From Leptolinea sp. UBA5203 (GTDB lineage: Bacteria; Chloroflexota; Anaerolineae; Anaerolineales; Anaerolineaceae): 64,000 nt of DNA. The notes under the pieces were generated by a model that worked only from the letters and a program-made list of their open reading frames with translations, was not told where the DNA came from and did no database searches. The stretch lies in NCBI GenBank assembly GCA_002412765.1, contig DHVR01000061.1, positions 186,001 to 250,000 on the forward strand, in the 5' to 3' direction. Shown in pieces: positions 33,936 through 42,012 of the stretch (position 1 is the first letter of the stretch; every line of letters begins with the position of its first letter). The translations under genes and the position numbers were made by a program.

Positions 33936-33967
33936 ATAGCCCGGCAGTATTGCAGGGCTATTTTTTC
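33936..33967 (+). terminator. Terminator after the SPFH gene
   Basis: A 7-base stem (ATAGCCC/GGGCTAT) enclosed by a weaker outer repeat, followed by six T. Confidence 0.75.
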
Positions 33968-34000
33968 GACTTTTAACAGAGGGCTTGATGGAGTTCATGC

Positions 34001-35137
34001 ATGAAGCTACATGAATATCAGTCGAAAAACTTATTTTCCACTTTTGGTATTGCAATTCCCAAAGGCCGGGTAGCCAGTAACGCCAGCCAAGTGAAAGAAA
34101 TTGCGGATGAGTTAGGCTGTCCGGTGGTGATTAAATCACAAGTTTTGGTTGGTGGGCGAGGTAAAGCTGGCGGCATCCGACTGGCAAAAAGCCCGAAAGA
34201 GGCTAAAGAATTCGCCACCCTGTTGTTAGGTAATGAAATTAAAGGGCTTCCTGTACGGAGAGTATTGGTGGATGAAGCCATCAACTTTAAACAAGAAATC
34301 TACCTAGGAATTGTCATTGATCGCGAACTCAAATGTCCGGTACTGGTTGTATCCCCGGAAGGCGGTGTAGATATTGAAGATTTGGCTTTGCGCTTTCCAG
34401 ATAAGATATTTAAAACAGCAATCAACCCGTTAATCGGTCTGCGGGAATACCAGATCAAGAATCTGGCTATCAGCATGGATATACCCAAACAGTATTGGAA
34501 AGAGTTTGTCAAAACCGCTCGTGGCCTATGGCAAGCCTATTCCACACTGGATGCAACCCTCGTAGAAATTAACCCCCTTGTATTAACGAATGATGATCAT
34601 ATCCTGGCATTGGATGGAAAAATGATCATTGACGACAATGCATTGTTCCGTCAACCGGTGCTCTCGGATATGATGGATATGGACATTGAAGAACCGGAAG
34701 AGATAGAAGCCCGAAAATTTAATTTGAGCTACATTAAGCTGGATGGAGATATCGGTTGTCTGGTTAATGGCGCTGGATTGGCCATGGCTACCATGGATAT
34801 CATCAAAGAATTTGGGGGCACCCCTGCCAACTTTCTGGATATTGGCGGGGGGGCTGGAGCGGATAAAGTATCTGCTGCCTTAAAAATAATACTCTCCGAT
34901 CATTCAGTCCGAGCCATATTAATTAATATCTTTGGCGGTATCACGCGGTGTGATGAAGTGGCAAAAGGCATCTTACACGCCCTGGAAGATGTTAATACCC
35001 GAATTCCGATTGTGGTTCGCTTGGTCGGCACCAATGAGCATGCAGGTTTGGCGATTCTTAAAAAAGCAAAATTGGAATCGGCAGAATCCCTGGTTGAATG
35101 CGCCAAAAAAGCCATTGCTTTAGCAAAAGGAGCATAA
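34001..35137 (+). CDS. sucC: Succinyl-CoA synthetase beta subunit (ADP-forming type)
   Basis: Joins the alpha subunit to interconvert succinyl-CoA and succinate with ATP/ADP (or GTP). 378 residues, the usual SucC length. Seen: the N-terminal MKLHEYQSKNLF, an ATP-grasp fold with KSQVLVGGRGKAGGI, VEINPLV, ALDGKMIIDDNA, and NIFGGITRCDEVA in the CoA-binding/contact domain. It is followed by sucD after one base, so translation is probably coupled. Malate-CoA ligase (MtkA) is a close relative and cannot be excluded on motif evidence. Used in an oxidative or partial TCA cycle. Confidence 0.9.
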   Translation: MKLHEYQSKNLFSTFGIAIPKGRVASNASQVKEIADELGCPVVIKSQVLVGGRGKAGGIRLAKSPKEAKEFATLLLGNEIKGLPVRRVLVDEAINFKQEIYLGIVIDRELKCPVLVVSPEGGVDIEDLALRFPDKIFKTAINPLIGLREYQIKNLAISMDIPKQYWKEFVKTARGLWQAYSTLDATLVEINPLVLTNDDHILALDGKMIIDDNALFRQPVLSDMMDMDIEEPEEIEARKFNLSYIKLDGDIGCLVNGAGLAMATMDIIKEFGGTPANFLDIGGGAGADKVSAALKIILSDHSVRAILINIFGGITRCDEVAKGILHALEDVNTRIPIVVRLVGTNEHAGLAILKKAKLESAESLVECAKKAIALAKGA

Positions 35138-35138
35138 G

Positions 35139-36005
35139 ATGAGTATTTATGTGGACAAAACCTCCCGCATTCTCATCCAGGGGATTACCGGACATGAGGG
35201 ATCATTTCATGCTGAACAAATGCTAAAGTTTGGAACCAACTTGGTAGCCGGTGTAAGTCCTGGAAAAGGCGGAGAATGGGTACTGGAAGGTAAAGTTCCA
35301 GTATTTGATTCAGTAAAAAAAGCTGTGGATATCACTGGCGCGAATGTCTCAGTAATTTTTGTGCCAGCTCGCCATGCGCTGGACGCGATGTTTGAAGCGG
35401 TTGAGGCAGAAATTGAGGTCATGATTTGTATTACAGAAGGAATCCCTGTCCGGGATATGATCCTCTTGATGACCTATATGGAAGGAAAGAAAACAAGATT
35501 GGTTGGTCCAAATTGTCCAGGAATCCTGACTCCTAATGAATCCAAAGCGGGCATTATTCCGGGAACGATTGCAATTCCTGGGAACATAGGTGTGGTCTCA
35601 AGATCTGGAACGTTGACCTATGAAGTCCTTTATGCCCTAAAAAAAGCTGGCTTTGGAGTCAGTACCTGCGTTGGGATTGGCGGGGATCCAGTGCTTGGCA
35701 CTAACTTTCGCGATGTATTGGAAGCCTTTGAGGCAGATCCTCAGACGGATAAAGTCGTGATCATCGGTGAAATTGGAGGAAATGAAGAAGAACGTGCGGC
35801 AGAAACCATAGCCAAACACATGACAAAGCCAGTCGTCGCGTTTATTGCGGGACAAACTGCTCCGGTTGGAAAACGAATGGGGCATGCCGGTGCAATTGTG
35901 GAAGGAAGTTATGGAAATGCCATGGATAAGATCAATGCATTTCAAAATGTTGGTGTAAAAGTCGCAAAGTATCCATCAGAAATTCCAGACTTACTTTTAA
36001 CTTAA
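35139..36005 (+). CDS. sucD: Succinyl-CoA synthetase alpha subunit
   Basis: 288 residues. Seen: an N-terminal CoA-binding Rossmann domain starting TRILIQGITGHEGSFH-type sequence (here SRILIQGITGHEGSFHAEQM), GVSPGKGG, VGPNCPG, SRSGTLTYE, and the phosphohistidine loop GKRMGHAGAIVEG with the active-site His. Length is normal. Adjacent to sucC with a one-base gap. Ends at a good terminator. Confidence 0.93.
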   Translation: MSIYVDKTSRILIQGITGHEGSFHAEQMLKFGTNLVAGVSPGKGGEWVLEGKVPVFDSVKKAVDITGANVSVIFVPARHALDAMFEAVEAEIEVMICITEGIPVRDMILLMTYMEGKKTRLVGPNCPGILTPNESKAGIIPGTIAIPGNIGVVSRSGTLTYEVLYALKKAGFGVSTCVGIGGDPVLGTNFRDVLEAFEADPQTDKVVIIGEIGGNEEERAAETIAKHMTKPVVAFIAGQTAPVGKRMGHAGAIVEGSYGNAMDKINAFQNVGVKVAKYPSEIPDLLLT

Positions 36006-36012
36006 AGAAAAC

Positions 36013-36046
36013 CAGGCGTATGGAAAGTTCTCATACGCCTGTCTTC
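36013..36046. terminator. Terminator between sucD and acpP
   Basis: A perfect 10-base stem (CAGGCGTATG/CATACGCCTG) and a 9-base loop, with TCTTCTTT after it on the plus strand. It lies between two convergent genes and could serve both. Confidence 0.75.
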
Positions 36047-36065
36047 TTTAAAAAAATAGAAAAGC

Positions 36066-36308
36066 TTATTTGTTTGCCAAATAGGCATCCACTTTGGACA
36101 CGGCATCTCCGACTGTGCGGATATCCCTGGCGTCTTCATCCGTTATATTGACATTGAATTTTTCACAAAAACCGTCAATCAGAAAAAACTGATCCATGGA
36201 ATCTGCTTTTAAATCTTCAATAAATCGGGTTTCTAAATTGACATCACTATCATCAATTTTCAAAACATCTACAATGACTTCTTTAACTGTTTCAAATGTA
36301 TTCGCCAT
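36066..36308 (-). CDS. acpP: Acyl carrier protein
   Basis: 80 residues. Carries acyl chains on a phosphopantetheine attached to the Ser in the motif ADSMDQFF, seen near residue 38, followed by an acidic second helix. Small, acidic, and of normal length. A GGAGG site lies 6 bases upstream of the chosen ATG; an in-frame upstream codon 48 bases earlier is not supported. It is alone on the minus strand, not next to fatty-acid synthesis genes, and lies about 3 kb from an SPT-like gene. Either a housekeeping ACP or a specialised one. Confidence 0.88.
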   Translation of the reverse strand: MANTFETVKEVIVDVLKIDDSDVNLETRFIEDLKADSMDQFFLIDGFCEKFNVNITDEDARDIRTVGDAVSKVDAYLANK

Positions 36309-36439
36309 TTGATCCTCCTGGAAGATGATTAACACGCTTATTGTAAAGAATATCATTTTACCATGTCAAGCATCCTGTGCAAATTGATCACAGGTCACTT
36401 AATTTCCAAAGAAAGCAATTATCCATTACAATAAACCTT

Positions 36440-37465
36440 ATGGAAGAAAACCATCCTCAAAAAAGAAAAAGTGACCATATTGCCATCAATTTACACGAAG
36501 ATGTTCGCTCTTTGTTGACCACAGGATTTGAGCGGTATAGCTTACGGCATGTTGCTCTGCCTGAAATTGATTTTAATACCATTGATACCAGTTTATTTCT
36601 TTTTAATAAAAAACTAAATTGTCCATTGTTTATCTCCTCCATGACTGGGGGTGTTGAAGGTGCTGGACTGATAAATAAAAATCTAGCCAGCGCAGCAGAA
36701 CGACTTGGCATGGCCATGGGCGTAGGTTCACAACGTCCAATGTTGGATGATCCTTCATTGAAAGCATCCTTTGAGATACGCAAATACGCCCCCTCTATTT
36801 TATTGTTTGCCAATCTTGGCGCTGTACAATTAAACTATGGCGTTACTCAAAAAGAGATAAAGACTTTGGTTGAGGAAATTGGCGCGGACGCTTTGATCCT
36901 GCACTTAAATTCTATTCAGGAAGTTTTTCAGCCTGAAGGGGAAGTAAATTTTAAAGATCTGCTTCCCAAAATTGCCAGCCTGGTAAATGAGATGAAAGTG
37001 CCTGTGATTGTCAAAGAAGTTGGCTGGGGAATTTCCGGAAAAGTTGCTCGAATGTTGGAAGAGATTGGAGTGGCTGCCGTGGATGTGGCCGGCGCAGGTG
37101 GAACTTCCTGGTCTCAGGTGGAAAAATTCCGACTCAATGATCCGATACGGATTCGAGCTGCTGAGGCTTTCCGCAATTGGGGGATCCCAACGGCTGATTG
37201 TTTACGTGAGATAGCTGCCCAGACTACAACAATGAAGATTTTTGCATCAGGGGGACTCTCCAATGGAGTGGATGTGGTGAAAGCGATTGCTCTAGGGGCG
37301 CAGTTGTGTGGCTTTGCTGGAAAGATTCTGCATGCCGCTACTCTGGCTGAAGAAGAACTTGAGATGACCCTTCAAACCCTGCTTTTTGAACTGAAGGTCG
37401 CCATGTTTGGAATTGGCGCCGGCAGACTATCGGATATCAAACCTGATATGCTCTCTTATCAATAA
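36440..37465 (+). CDS. fni: Type 2 isopentenyl-diphosphate isomerase (FMN-dependent)
   Basis: Interconverts IPP and DMAPP using reduced FMN. 341 residues, usual length. Seen: the N-terminal RKSDHIAINL, SSMTGGVEGAGLINKNLA, GVGSQRP, ANLGAVQLNYG, HLNSIQEVFQPEG, VKEVGWGI, DVAGAGGTSW and ASGGLSNGVD, all standard for the family. A 63-base in-frame extension upstream is not supported. It is 9 bases before the polyprenyl synthase gene, and both act in isoprenoid synthesis. Its product feeds miaA and lipid precursors. Confidence 0.93.
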   Translation: MEENHPQKRKSDHIAINLHEDVRSLLTTGFERYSLRHVALPEIDFNTIDTSLFLFNKKLNCPLFISSMTGGVEGAGLINKNLASAAERLGMAMGVGSQRPMLDDPSLKASFEIRKYAPSILLFANLGAVQLNYGVTQKEIKTLVEEIGADALILHLNSIQEVFQPEGEVNFKDLLPKIASLVNEMKVPVIVKEVGWGISGKVARMLEEIGVAAVDVAGAGGTSWSQVEKFRLNDPIRIRAAEAFRNWGIPTADCLREIAAQTTTMKIFASGGLSNGVDVVKAIALGAQLCGFAGKILHAATLAEEELEMTLQTLLFELKVAMFGIGAGRLSDIKPDMLSYQ

Positions 37466-37474
37466 TGGTGGTAC

Positions 37475-38497
37475 ATGGATGAACTGAATACTTATCTGTT
37501 AAAGAACTTACCTTTGATTGAATCGGACCTTCAGTTATTTCTCGAAACTAAAATACCCGATCCGTATAACGAACTGCGTGGAATGATGCGTTATCACATG
37601 GGCTGGGAAGGCGAGGGTTCAGGAAAAGCGGCACAGGGCAAACGGCTGCGGCCAATTTTGGCCTTGCTTGGGGGTGAGAATTGCTCTATCCTGGCTGAAG
37701 ATATGCTCCCATTTTGTTCAGCAATTGAACTTCTGCATAATTTCTCCCTGATCCATGATGATATAGAAGACCATGATGAAAGTAGACGCGGCAGGGAGAC
37801 GGTTTGGAAGGTATGGGGAATCCCTCAAGCCATCAATACCGGGGATCTGATGTTTACCTTGGCGACCCAATCTTTACTACGGCCCAATGTAACTGTCAAA
37901 GAATCTCATCTTTTAGCGGCAGTACAGGCTTTTCATGAAACCTGTAGGAAATTAACCATCGGCCAATATATGGATATGAAATTTGAAGAACTGCCTTCGG
38001 TTTCAACCCAGCAATATATTGAGATGATAACCGGAAAAACCGCAGCGCTGCTTGGGTTTTGCTTTGGCATTGGCCCAATCGCAGCTGGAAGAAGTGCGCA
38101 AGAGATTGATCTATCCAGGAAATTTGGTGAAACCATTGGACTGGCTTTTCAAATTCAAGATGACTATCTCGGTATCTGGGGGAATATAAAAGTTACCGGT
38201 AAAGCCAGCCGAAGTGATCTGATTTCCAGGAAAAAGAGTTTGCCCATCCTTCAGGGTCTAGAAAACCATGGCCAGTTTTATCAGGTCTGGAATACAAATG
38301 ACCGAGTTACCCCAGATCTGGCTGAAGAGTTAGCCTGCTTACTCGAAGCGGAGGGGGTACGTGATTTTGTGGGTGCTGAGGTCCAGCGATATACAGATTC
38401 TGCCATGCAATTGTTGCCCCAGATATTTGATCCCAGGAACGACATTTCAGTTATTGTGAACCAGTTAATTCAACAATTAATGAATCGGGATCATTAA
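37475..38497 (+). CDS. Polyprenyl diphosphate synthase (IspA/GGPP synthase family)
   Basis: Chain elongation of isoprenyl diphosphates from IPP and an allylic starter. 340 residues. Seen: GKRLRPIL, the first aspartate-rich motif DDIEDHDESRRG, a GGPPS-like region, and the second aspartate-rich motif QIQDDYLGIWGN. The five residues before the first motif (FSLIH) decide chain length in the family; here the residue immediately upstream includes Phe/Leu, but I cannot assign the chain length. Downstream of fni with a 9-base gap. Confidence 0.88.
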   Translation: MDELNTYLLKNLPLIESDLQLFLETKIPDPYNELRGMMRYHMGWEGEGSGKAAQGKRLRPILALLGGENCSILAEDMLPFCSAIELLHNFSLIHDDIEDHDESRRGRETVWKVWGIPQAINTGDLMFTLATQSLLRPNVTVKESHLLAAVQAFHETCRKLTIGQYMDMKFEELPSVSTQQYIEMITGKTAALLGFCFGIGPIAAGRSAQEIDLSRKFGETIGLAFQIQDDYLGIWGNIKVTGKASRSDLISRKKSLPILQGLENHGQFYQVWNTNDRVTPDLAEELACLLEAEGVRDFVGAEVQRYTDSAMQLLPQIFDPRNDISVIVNQLIQQLMNRDH

Positions 38498-38537
38498 TCC
38501 GTAGATTAGCCAATCCGAGAGGTAAGGAAGACAAAAA

Positions 38538-39185
38538 ATGGAAACCAGTATGGATAAGAATTATGATGATGTTTATGCGGTAGCAGATCTATTTAAAGAT
38601 ACTGAAATTGATCACAAGGCCATTGAAGAAGCGGTTAGGAATATTTTGATTGCAGTGGGGGATGATCCAACCCGGGAAGGAATTGAACGGACACCGGATC
38701 GGGTCTCACGTTCTTATGCTGAATTATTGGCAGGTTACCGCGTGGATCCTATTGCCATGGTAAATGACGCACTATTCGATGTAACCTATGATGAAATGGT
38801 CGTTGTTCGGGATATCGAATTTTTCAGTATGTGTGAACATCACATGCTTCCCATTATGGGGCGGGCTCATGTAGCCTATATTCCGAACGGTAAAGTGATT
38901 GGACTTTCAAAAATCCCGCGTATAGTGGACATGTTCGCCAGAAGATTGCAGGTTCAAGAACGCATGACCCGACAAATTGCTGAATTTATACAGACCTTAT
39001 TAAATCCGCGCGGTGTGGCTGTCGTGGTAGAGGGTTTGCATCTTTGTTCTATGATGCGTGGTGTAAAAAAACACGATGCCAGAATGACAACCTCCACGAT
39101 GTTTGGATATTTCAGAAAGAATCAATCCACCCGAATGGAGTTTCTTGATAATATCTCTCGAGGTTCAACACCTTTGCATTTTTAA
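38538..39185 (+). CDS. folE: GTP cyclohydrolase I
   Basis: Converts GTP to dihydroneopterin triphosphate, the first step of folate and pterin synthesis. 215 residues, normal for FolE type IA. Seen: an N-terminal helical region, GIERTPDRVSRSYAELLAGY, the zinc site CEHHMLPIMGRAHVAYIP, LSKIPRIVDMFARRLQVQERMTRQIAEF (parts of it), and a second Cys in LHLCSMMRGVKK. It follows the polyprenyl synthase gene by 40 bases; the shared operon is not obvious functionally. Confidence 0.96.
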   Translation: METSMDKNYDDVYAVADLFKDTEIDHKAIEEAVRNILIAVGDDPTREGIERTPDRVSRSYAELLAGYRVDPIAMVNDALFDVTYDEMVVVRDIEFFSMCEHHMLPIMGRAHVAYIPNGKVIGLSKIPRIVDMFARRLQVQERMTRQIAEFIQTLLNPRGVAVVVEGLHLCSMMRGVKKHDARMTTSTMFGYFRKNQSTRMEFLDNISRGSTPLHF

Positions 39186-39271
39186 GAAATTACGCTATTA
39201 TCGTTTTATTATTATGAAAACCAGTGCGGCAATTGGGCGCTGTAATACTATTTGTTTGGAGTGCAATTATT

Positions 39272-40450
39272 ATGGATATTTTTCAGAAGTGTTATGAATT
39301 TACAACCGCAAGAGACGCTATAGCTCAGGGGTTCTATCCTTATTTCATCCCATTAGATGAAAACGAAGGAACAGAAGTAATTTACCAGGGCAAACGGATG
39401 ATCATGTGCGGATCGAACAATTATTTGGGATTAACTACCCATCCGGATGTTAAGCAATTTGCATGCGATGCGCTGAATCGATATGGCACCAGTTGTACCG
39501 GCTCACGGTTTCTGAATGGCACACTGGCCATGCATGAGGAATTGGAAAGGCAATTGGCTGAATGGGTTGGAAAAGAATCTGCATTAGTGTTTTCCACAGG
39601 CATGCAGGTAAATTTAGGTGTGGTAAGTTCAATTTTATCTCGGGGCGACTATGTGATTCTGGATAAAGATGACCACGCCAGTATTGTGGACGGGGCCCGA
39701 TTGGGATATGGAAAGATCGAGCGCTACCGCCATAATGACATGGAGCATCTGGAACGGGTTATGCAATCCTTGCCCGAAGATGCCGGAAAAATCATTATTG
39801 TGGATGGTTTGTTCAGTATGGAAGGGGATTTGGCCGATTTACCTGCTATTGTCCCCATAGCCAAAAAGTATGGCGCTCGTATTATGGTGGATGATGCGCA
39901 TGGCATGGGAGTCAATGGAAAGGGCCATGGAACAGCAGCAGAGTATGGTTTAACCAAAGATGTGGATTTGATCATGTCAACGTTCAGTAAATCCTTTGCT
40001 TCCATTGGGGGATTTGTCGCCGGCGATGAGGATGTTATTCACTATATCAAGCATACCGCCAGGTCACTTATCTTTAGTGCCAGCATCCCAGCCTCTTGTA
40101 CGGCAGCAGCTCTGGCTGCATTGAAAGTAATGAAGGAAGAACCCGAACGGGTTGCCAGAGTAAATCAAATTGGTGTAAAGATGCGCGAGGGCTATAAAAA
40201 GCTAGGTTTTAACACCGGAAAATCTTCAACCCCAGTTATTCCCATCATTATCGGGGACGATATGAAAACTTTCCTGACCTGGAAGGCATTATTTGAAAAT
40301 GGCGTCTTTGTAAACCCGGTAATTTCCCCTGCAGTTTCTCCTGGCAATCAATTATTGCGCACCAGTTATATGGCTACCCATACCGATGAGCAGCTGGATG
40401 AAGTCTTATATATCTTTGAAAAAGTTGGAAAACAGTTAGAGCTGATATAA
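39272..40450 (+). CDS. PLP-dependent acyltransferase, alpha-oxoamine synthase family (SPT/KBL-like)
   Basis: 392-residue enzyme joining an amino acid and an acyl-CoA or acyl-ACP. Seen: NNYLGLTTHP, GSRFLNGTLAMHEELE, VFSTGMQVNLG, DDHASIVDG, DDAHGMGVNGKGHG, and the PLP lysine in STFSKSFASIGGF. The start YPYFIPLDENEGTEV and GTSCTGSRFLNGT resemble bacterial serine palmitoyltransferase as much as glycine C-acetyltransferase (KBL) or BioF. A GGAG site precedes the chosen start. The presence of an ACP gene 3 kb away is a weak hint for SPT. No ceramide synthase or reductase gene is present in the window, and no tdh beside it, so the function stays open. Confidence 0.75.
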   Translation: MDIFQKCYEFTTARDAIAQGFYPYFIPLDENEGTEVIYQGKRMIMCGSNNYLGLTTHPDVKQFACDALNRYGTSCTGSRFLNGTLAMHEELERQLAEWVGKESALVFSTGMQVNLGVVSSILSRGDYVILDKDDHASIVDGARLGYGKIERYRHNDMEHLERVMQSLPEDAGKIIIVDGLFSMEGDLADLPAIVPIAKKYGARIMVDDAHGMGVNGKGHGTAAEYGLTKDVDLIMSTFSKSFASIGGFVAGDEDVIHYIKHTARSLIFSASIPASCTAAALAALKVMKEEPERVARVNQIGVKMREGYKKLGFNTGKSSTPVIPIIIGDDMKTFLTWKALFENGVFVNPVISPAVSPGNQLLRTSYMATHTDEQLDEVLYIFEKVGKQLELI

Positions 40451-40458
40451 AGAATAAC

Positions 40459-40493
40459 ATACAGCAGATAGCAACCTGTCTGCTGTATTTATT
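40459..40493 (+). terminator. Terminator after the PLP enzyme gene
   Basis: A perfect 10-base stem (ATACAGCAGA and complement) with a 10-base loop, then TTATTT. Confidence 0.75.
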
Positions 40494-40513
40494 TAAGAAC
40501 CACAGGATAAGAC

Positions 40514-41713
40514 ATGGTAAAAATCTTATTATTTGATATTGATGGCGTTTTGGTTAAACCACACGGGTATCGAAAAGCTTTTTTCGATACATTTTCGCAT
40601 TGGATGAGCTTAATTGGTGTCCGGGCTAACCTGCCTGAACGGGAGATCCTATCCCTTTTTGAGGCGTATGGGATTACCAATGAATGGGACATGTTGGCAA
40701 TTTGTATGTGTATTGTTTTGGATCGCGTTTGCAGTCAAAACAAGCTAGGACTTCGGTCCCATCAAGTGACAGGGTTGATAAGTGAGTTGTCTGAGATGCA
40801 AATACCCGAACTACAGGTGAATTACAGGCATGTCATTCAACAGATGGCATCCATTTATCATTTGCATGAAATCCCTTGTGTTTCTGTATTCCACAATTGC
40901 ACTTCGGTTCAGTTCCCGGCTCTTTACCAGCATCCAATTCTGGAGGATATTTTATGCACTACCCGGAATATGCAGGATAATTTGTGCACCAACTTATTTC
41001 AGAATCACATTTTGGGTAGTGACCTGTATCAACAAACCTATCAACGACCGGCATGGTTTAGCAGTGAATCTTATTTGGGGAAATATGATCAACCGATTAT
41101 TTCGGCAGAATGGGTTAACTGGATCAAAGAAAACGCTGATCGACCGGATATCAAATTAGTAGGGTTAACCGCTCGGCCATCTAAAGAACCACGTGGGGTG
41201 GATCTTCAATCCAGTGGTGCATACAGCCCTGAAGCTGAGCTTGCCATGGAAGTCATGGGGTTGCCCAATCTTCTATTTATTGCCTATGGAAAATTGCAGT
41301 ACCTGGCTGATCAATTGGGAATTACCGCTGAAGAAATCCTTAAACCCAATTCTTTCCATGCCCTGGCAGCAATATTCACTGGGTTGTTGGGCGACGAATG
41401 GAAAGGATTGCAGCAAGCGGCCAGCTTTATGCATGGAATTACGCCTCAGTTTCCCCAGCTGGATCCAGAGATTGACCTCATAGAAATCCCAACAGAGTTG
41501 GAATTATCCGTATTTGAAGATTCCCAAGGGGGTATCATGGCGGTGGAGGAAGCTGCTGATTTGTTACGATCAACTGGTATTCAGGTAAAAACTATCGCTT
41601 ACGGAATTACTCAAAATGCGGATAAAGCGAAAACTCTAGAATCTTTAGGTGTGAAAGTCTTCCCAACGATTAATGATGCCTTAAGGACTTCAATGAATCA
41701 TCTGTCACTCTGA
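40514..41713 (+). CDS. HAD-like protein of unknown function
   Basis: 399 residues. Motif I is FDIDGVLV (residues 7-14), a HAD-type DxDGV; motif II-like LVGLTARPS appears near 218, and motif IV-like VFEDSQGG near 337. The 200-residue interval between motif I and the next motif is too large for a small HAD and would be a large cap or an inserted domain. The residues NWIKENADRPDIK and NSFHALAAIFTGLL suggest a cap helix bundle. Not recognised as a named enzyme. It stands between two terminator/operator regions and appears single. Confidence 0.55.
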   Translation: MVKILLFDIDGVLVKPHGYRKAFFDTFSHWMSLIGVRANLPEREILSLFEAYGITNEWDMLAICMCIVLDRVCSQNKLGLRSHQVTGLISELSEMQIPELQVNYRHVIQQMASIYHLHEIPCVSVFHNCTSVQFPALYQHPILEDILCTTRNMQDNLCTNLFQNHILGSDLYQQTYQRPAWFSSESYLGKYDQPIISAEWVNWIKENADRPDIKLVGLTARPSKEPRGVDLQSSGAYSPEAELAMEVMGLPNLLFIAYGKLQYLADQLGITAEEILKPNSFHALAAIFTGLLGDEWKGLQQAASFMHGITPQFPQLDPEIDLIEIPTELELSVFEDSQGGIMAVEEAADLLRSTGIQVKTIAYGITQNADKAKTLESLGVKVFPTINDALRTSMNHLSL

Positions 41714-41723
41714 AACCATGACA

Positions 41724-41739
41724 ATTAGCATATACTAAT
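41724..41739. promoter_or_regulatory. Near-perfect 16-base palindrome upstream of feoA
   Basis: ATTAGCATATACTAAT, a palindrome with one mismatched pair, lies about 45 bases before the feoA ATG, and overlaps a possible -10 (TATACT). Its half-site TTAG/CTAA is like DtxR-family iron- or manganese-responsive operators. That identity is inference. Confidence 0.4.
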
Positions 41740-41784
41740 AAATCAAGTTATATTATAATAATCAAAACTTTATTGGAGTAGATT

Positions 41785-42012
41785 ATGGTTTTGACTGATG
41801 TTGAAGCTGGAAAAATGGTAAGGGTTCTATTGATGAATAGTGGACATGGTCTTGAAGGGAAACTGAGACAACTCGGAATTCATTCTGGCGGCACCGTACA
41901 AATCCTCCGCAAGGCACCATTTCATGGTCCTGTGCTGCTTGAGTTGGATGGCCGGGAAATTGCTTTAGGCTATGGTATTGCAAAAAAAATAATGGTTGAA
42001 GGTATTGAATGA
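41785..42012 (+). CDS. feoA: Ferrous iron transport protein A
   Basis: 75 residues, an SH3-like cytoplasmic accessory protein that assists FeoB. Seen: an N-terminal VLTDVEAGKMVRVL, GLEGKLRQLGIHSGGTVQILRKAPFHGP and REIALGYGIAKKIMV, the normal FeoA order. It overlaps feoB by an ATGA, showing translational coupling. A TTGGAG site lies upstream. Confidence 0.9.
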   Translation: MVLTDVEAGKMVRVLLMNSGHGLEGKLRQLGIHSGGTVQILRKAPFHGPVLLELDGREIALGYGIAKKIMVEGIE

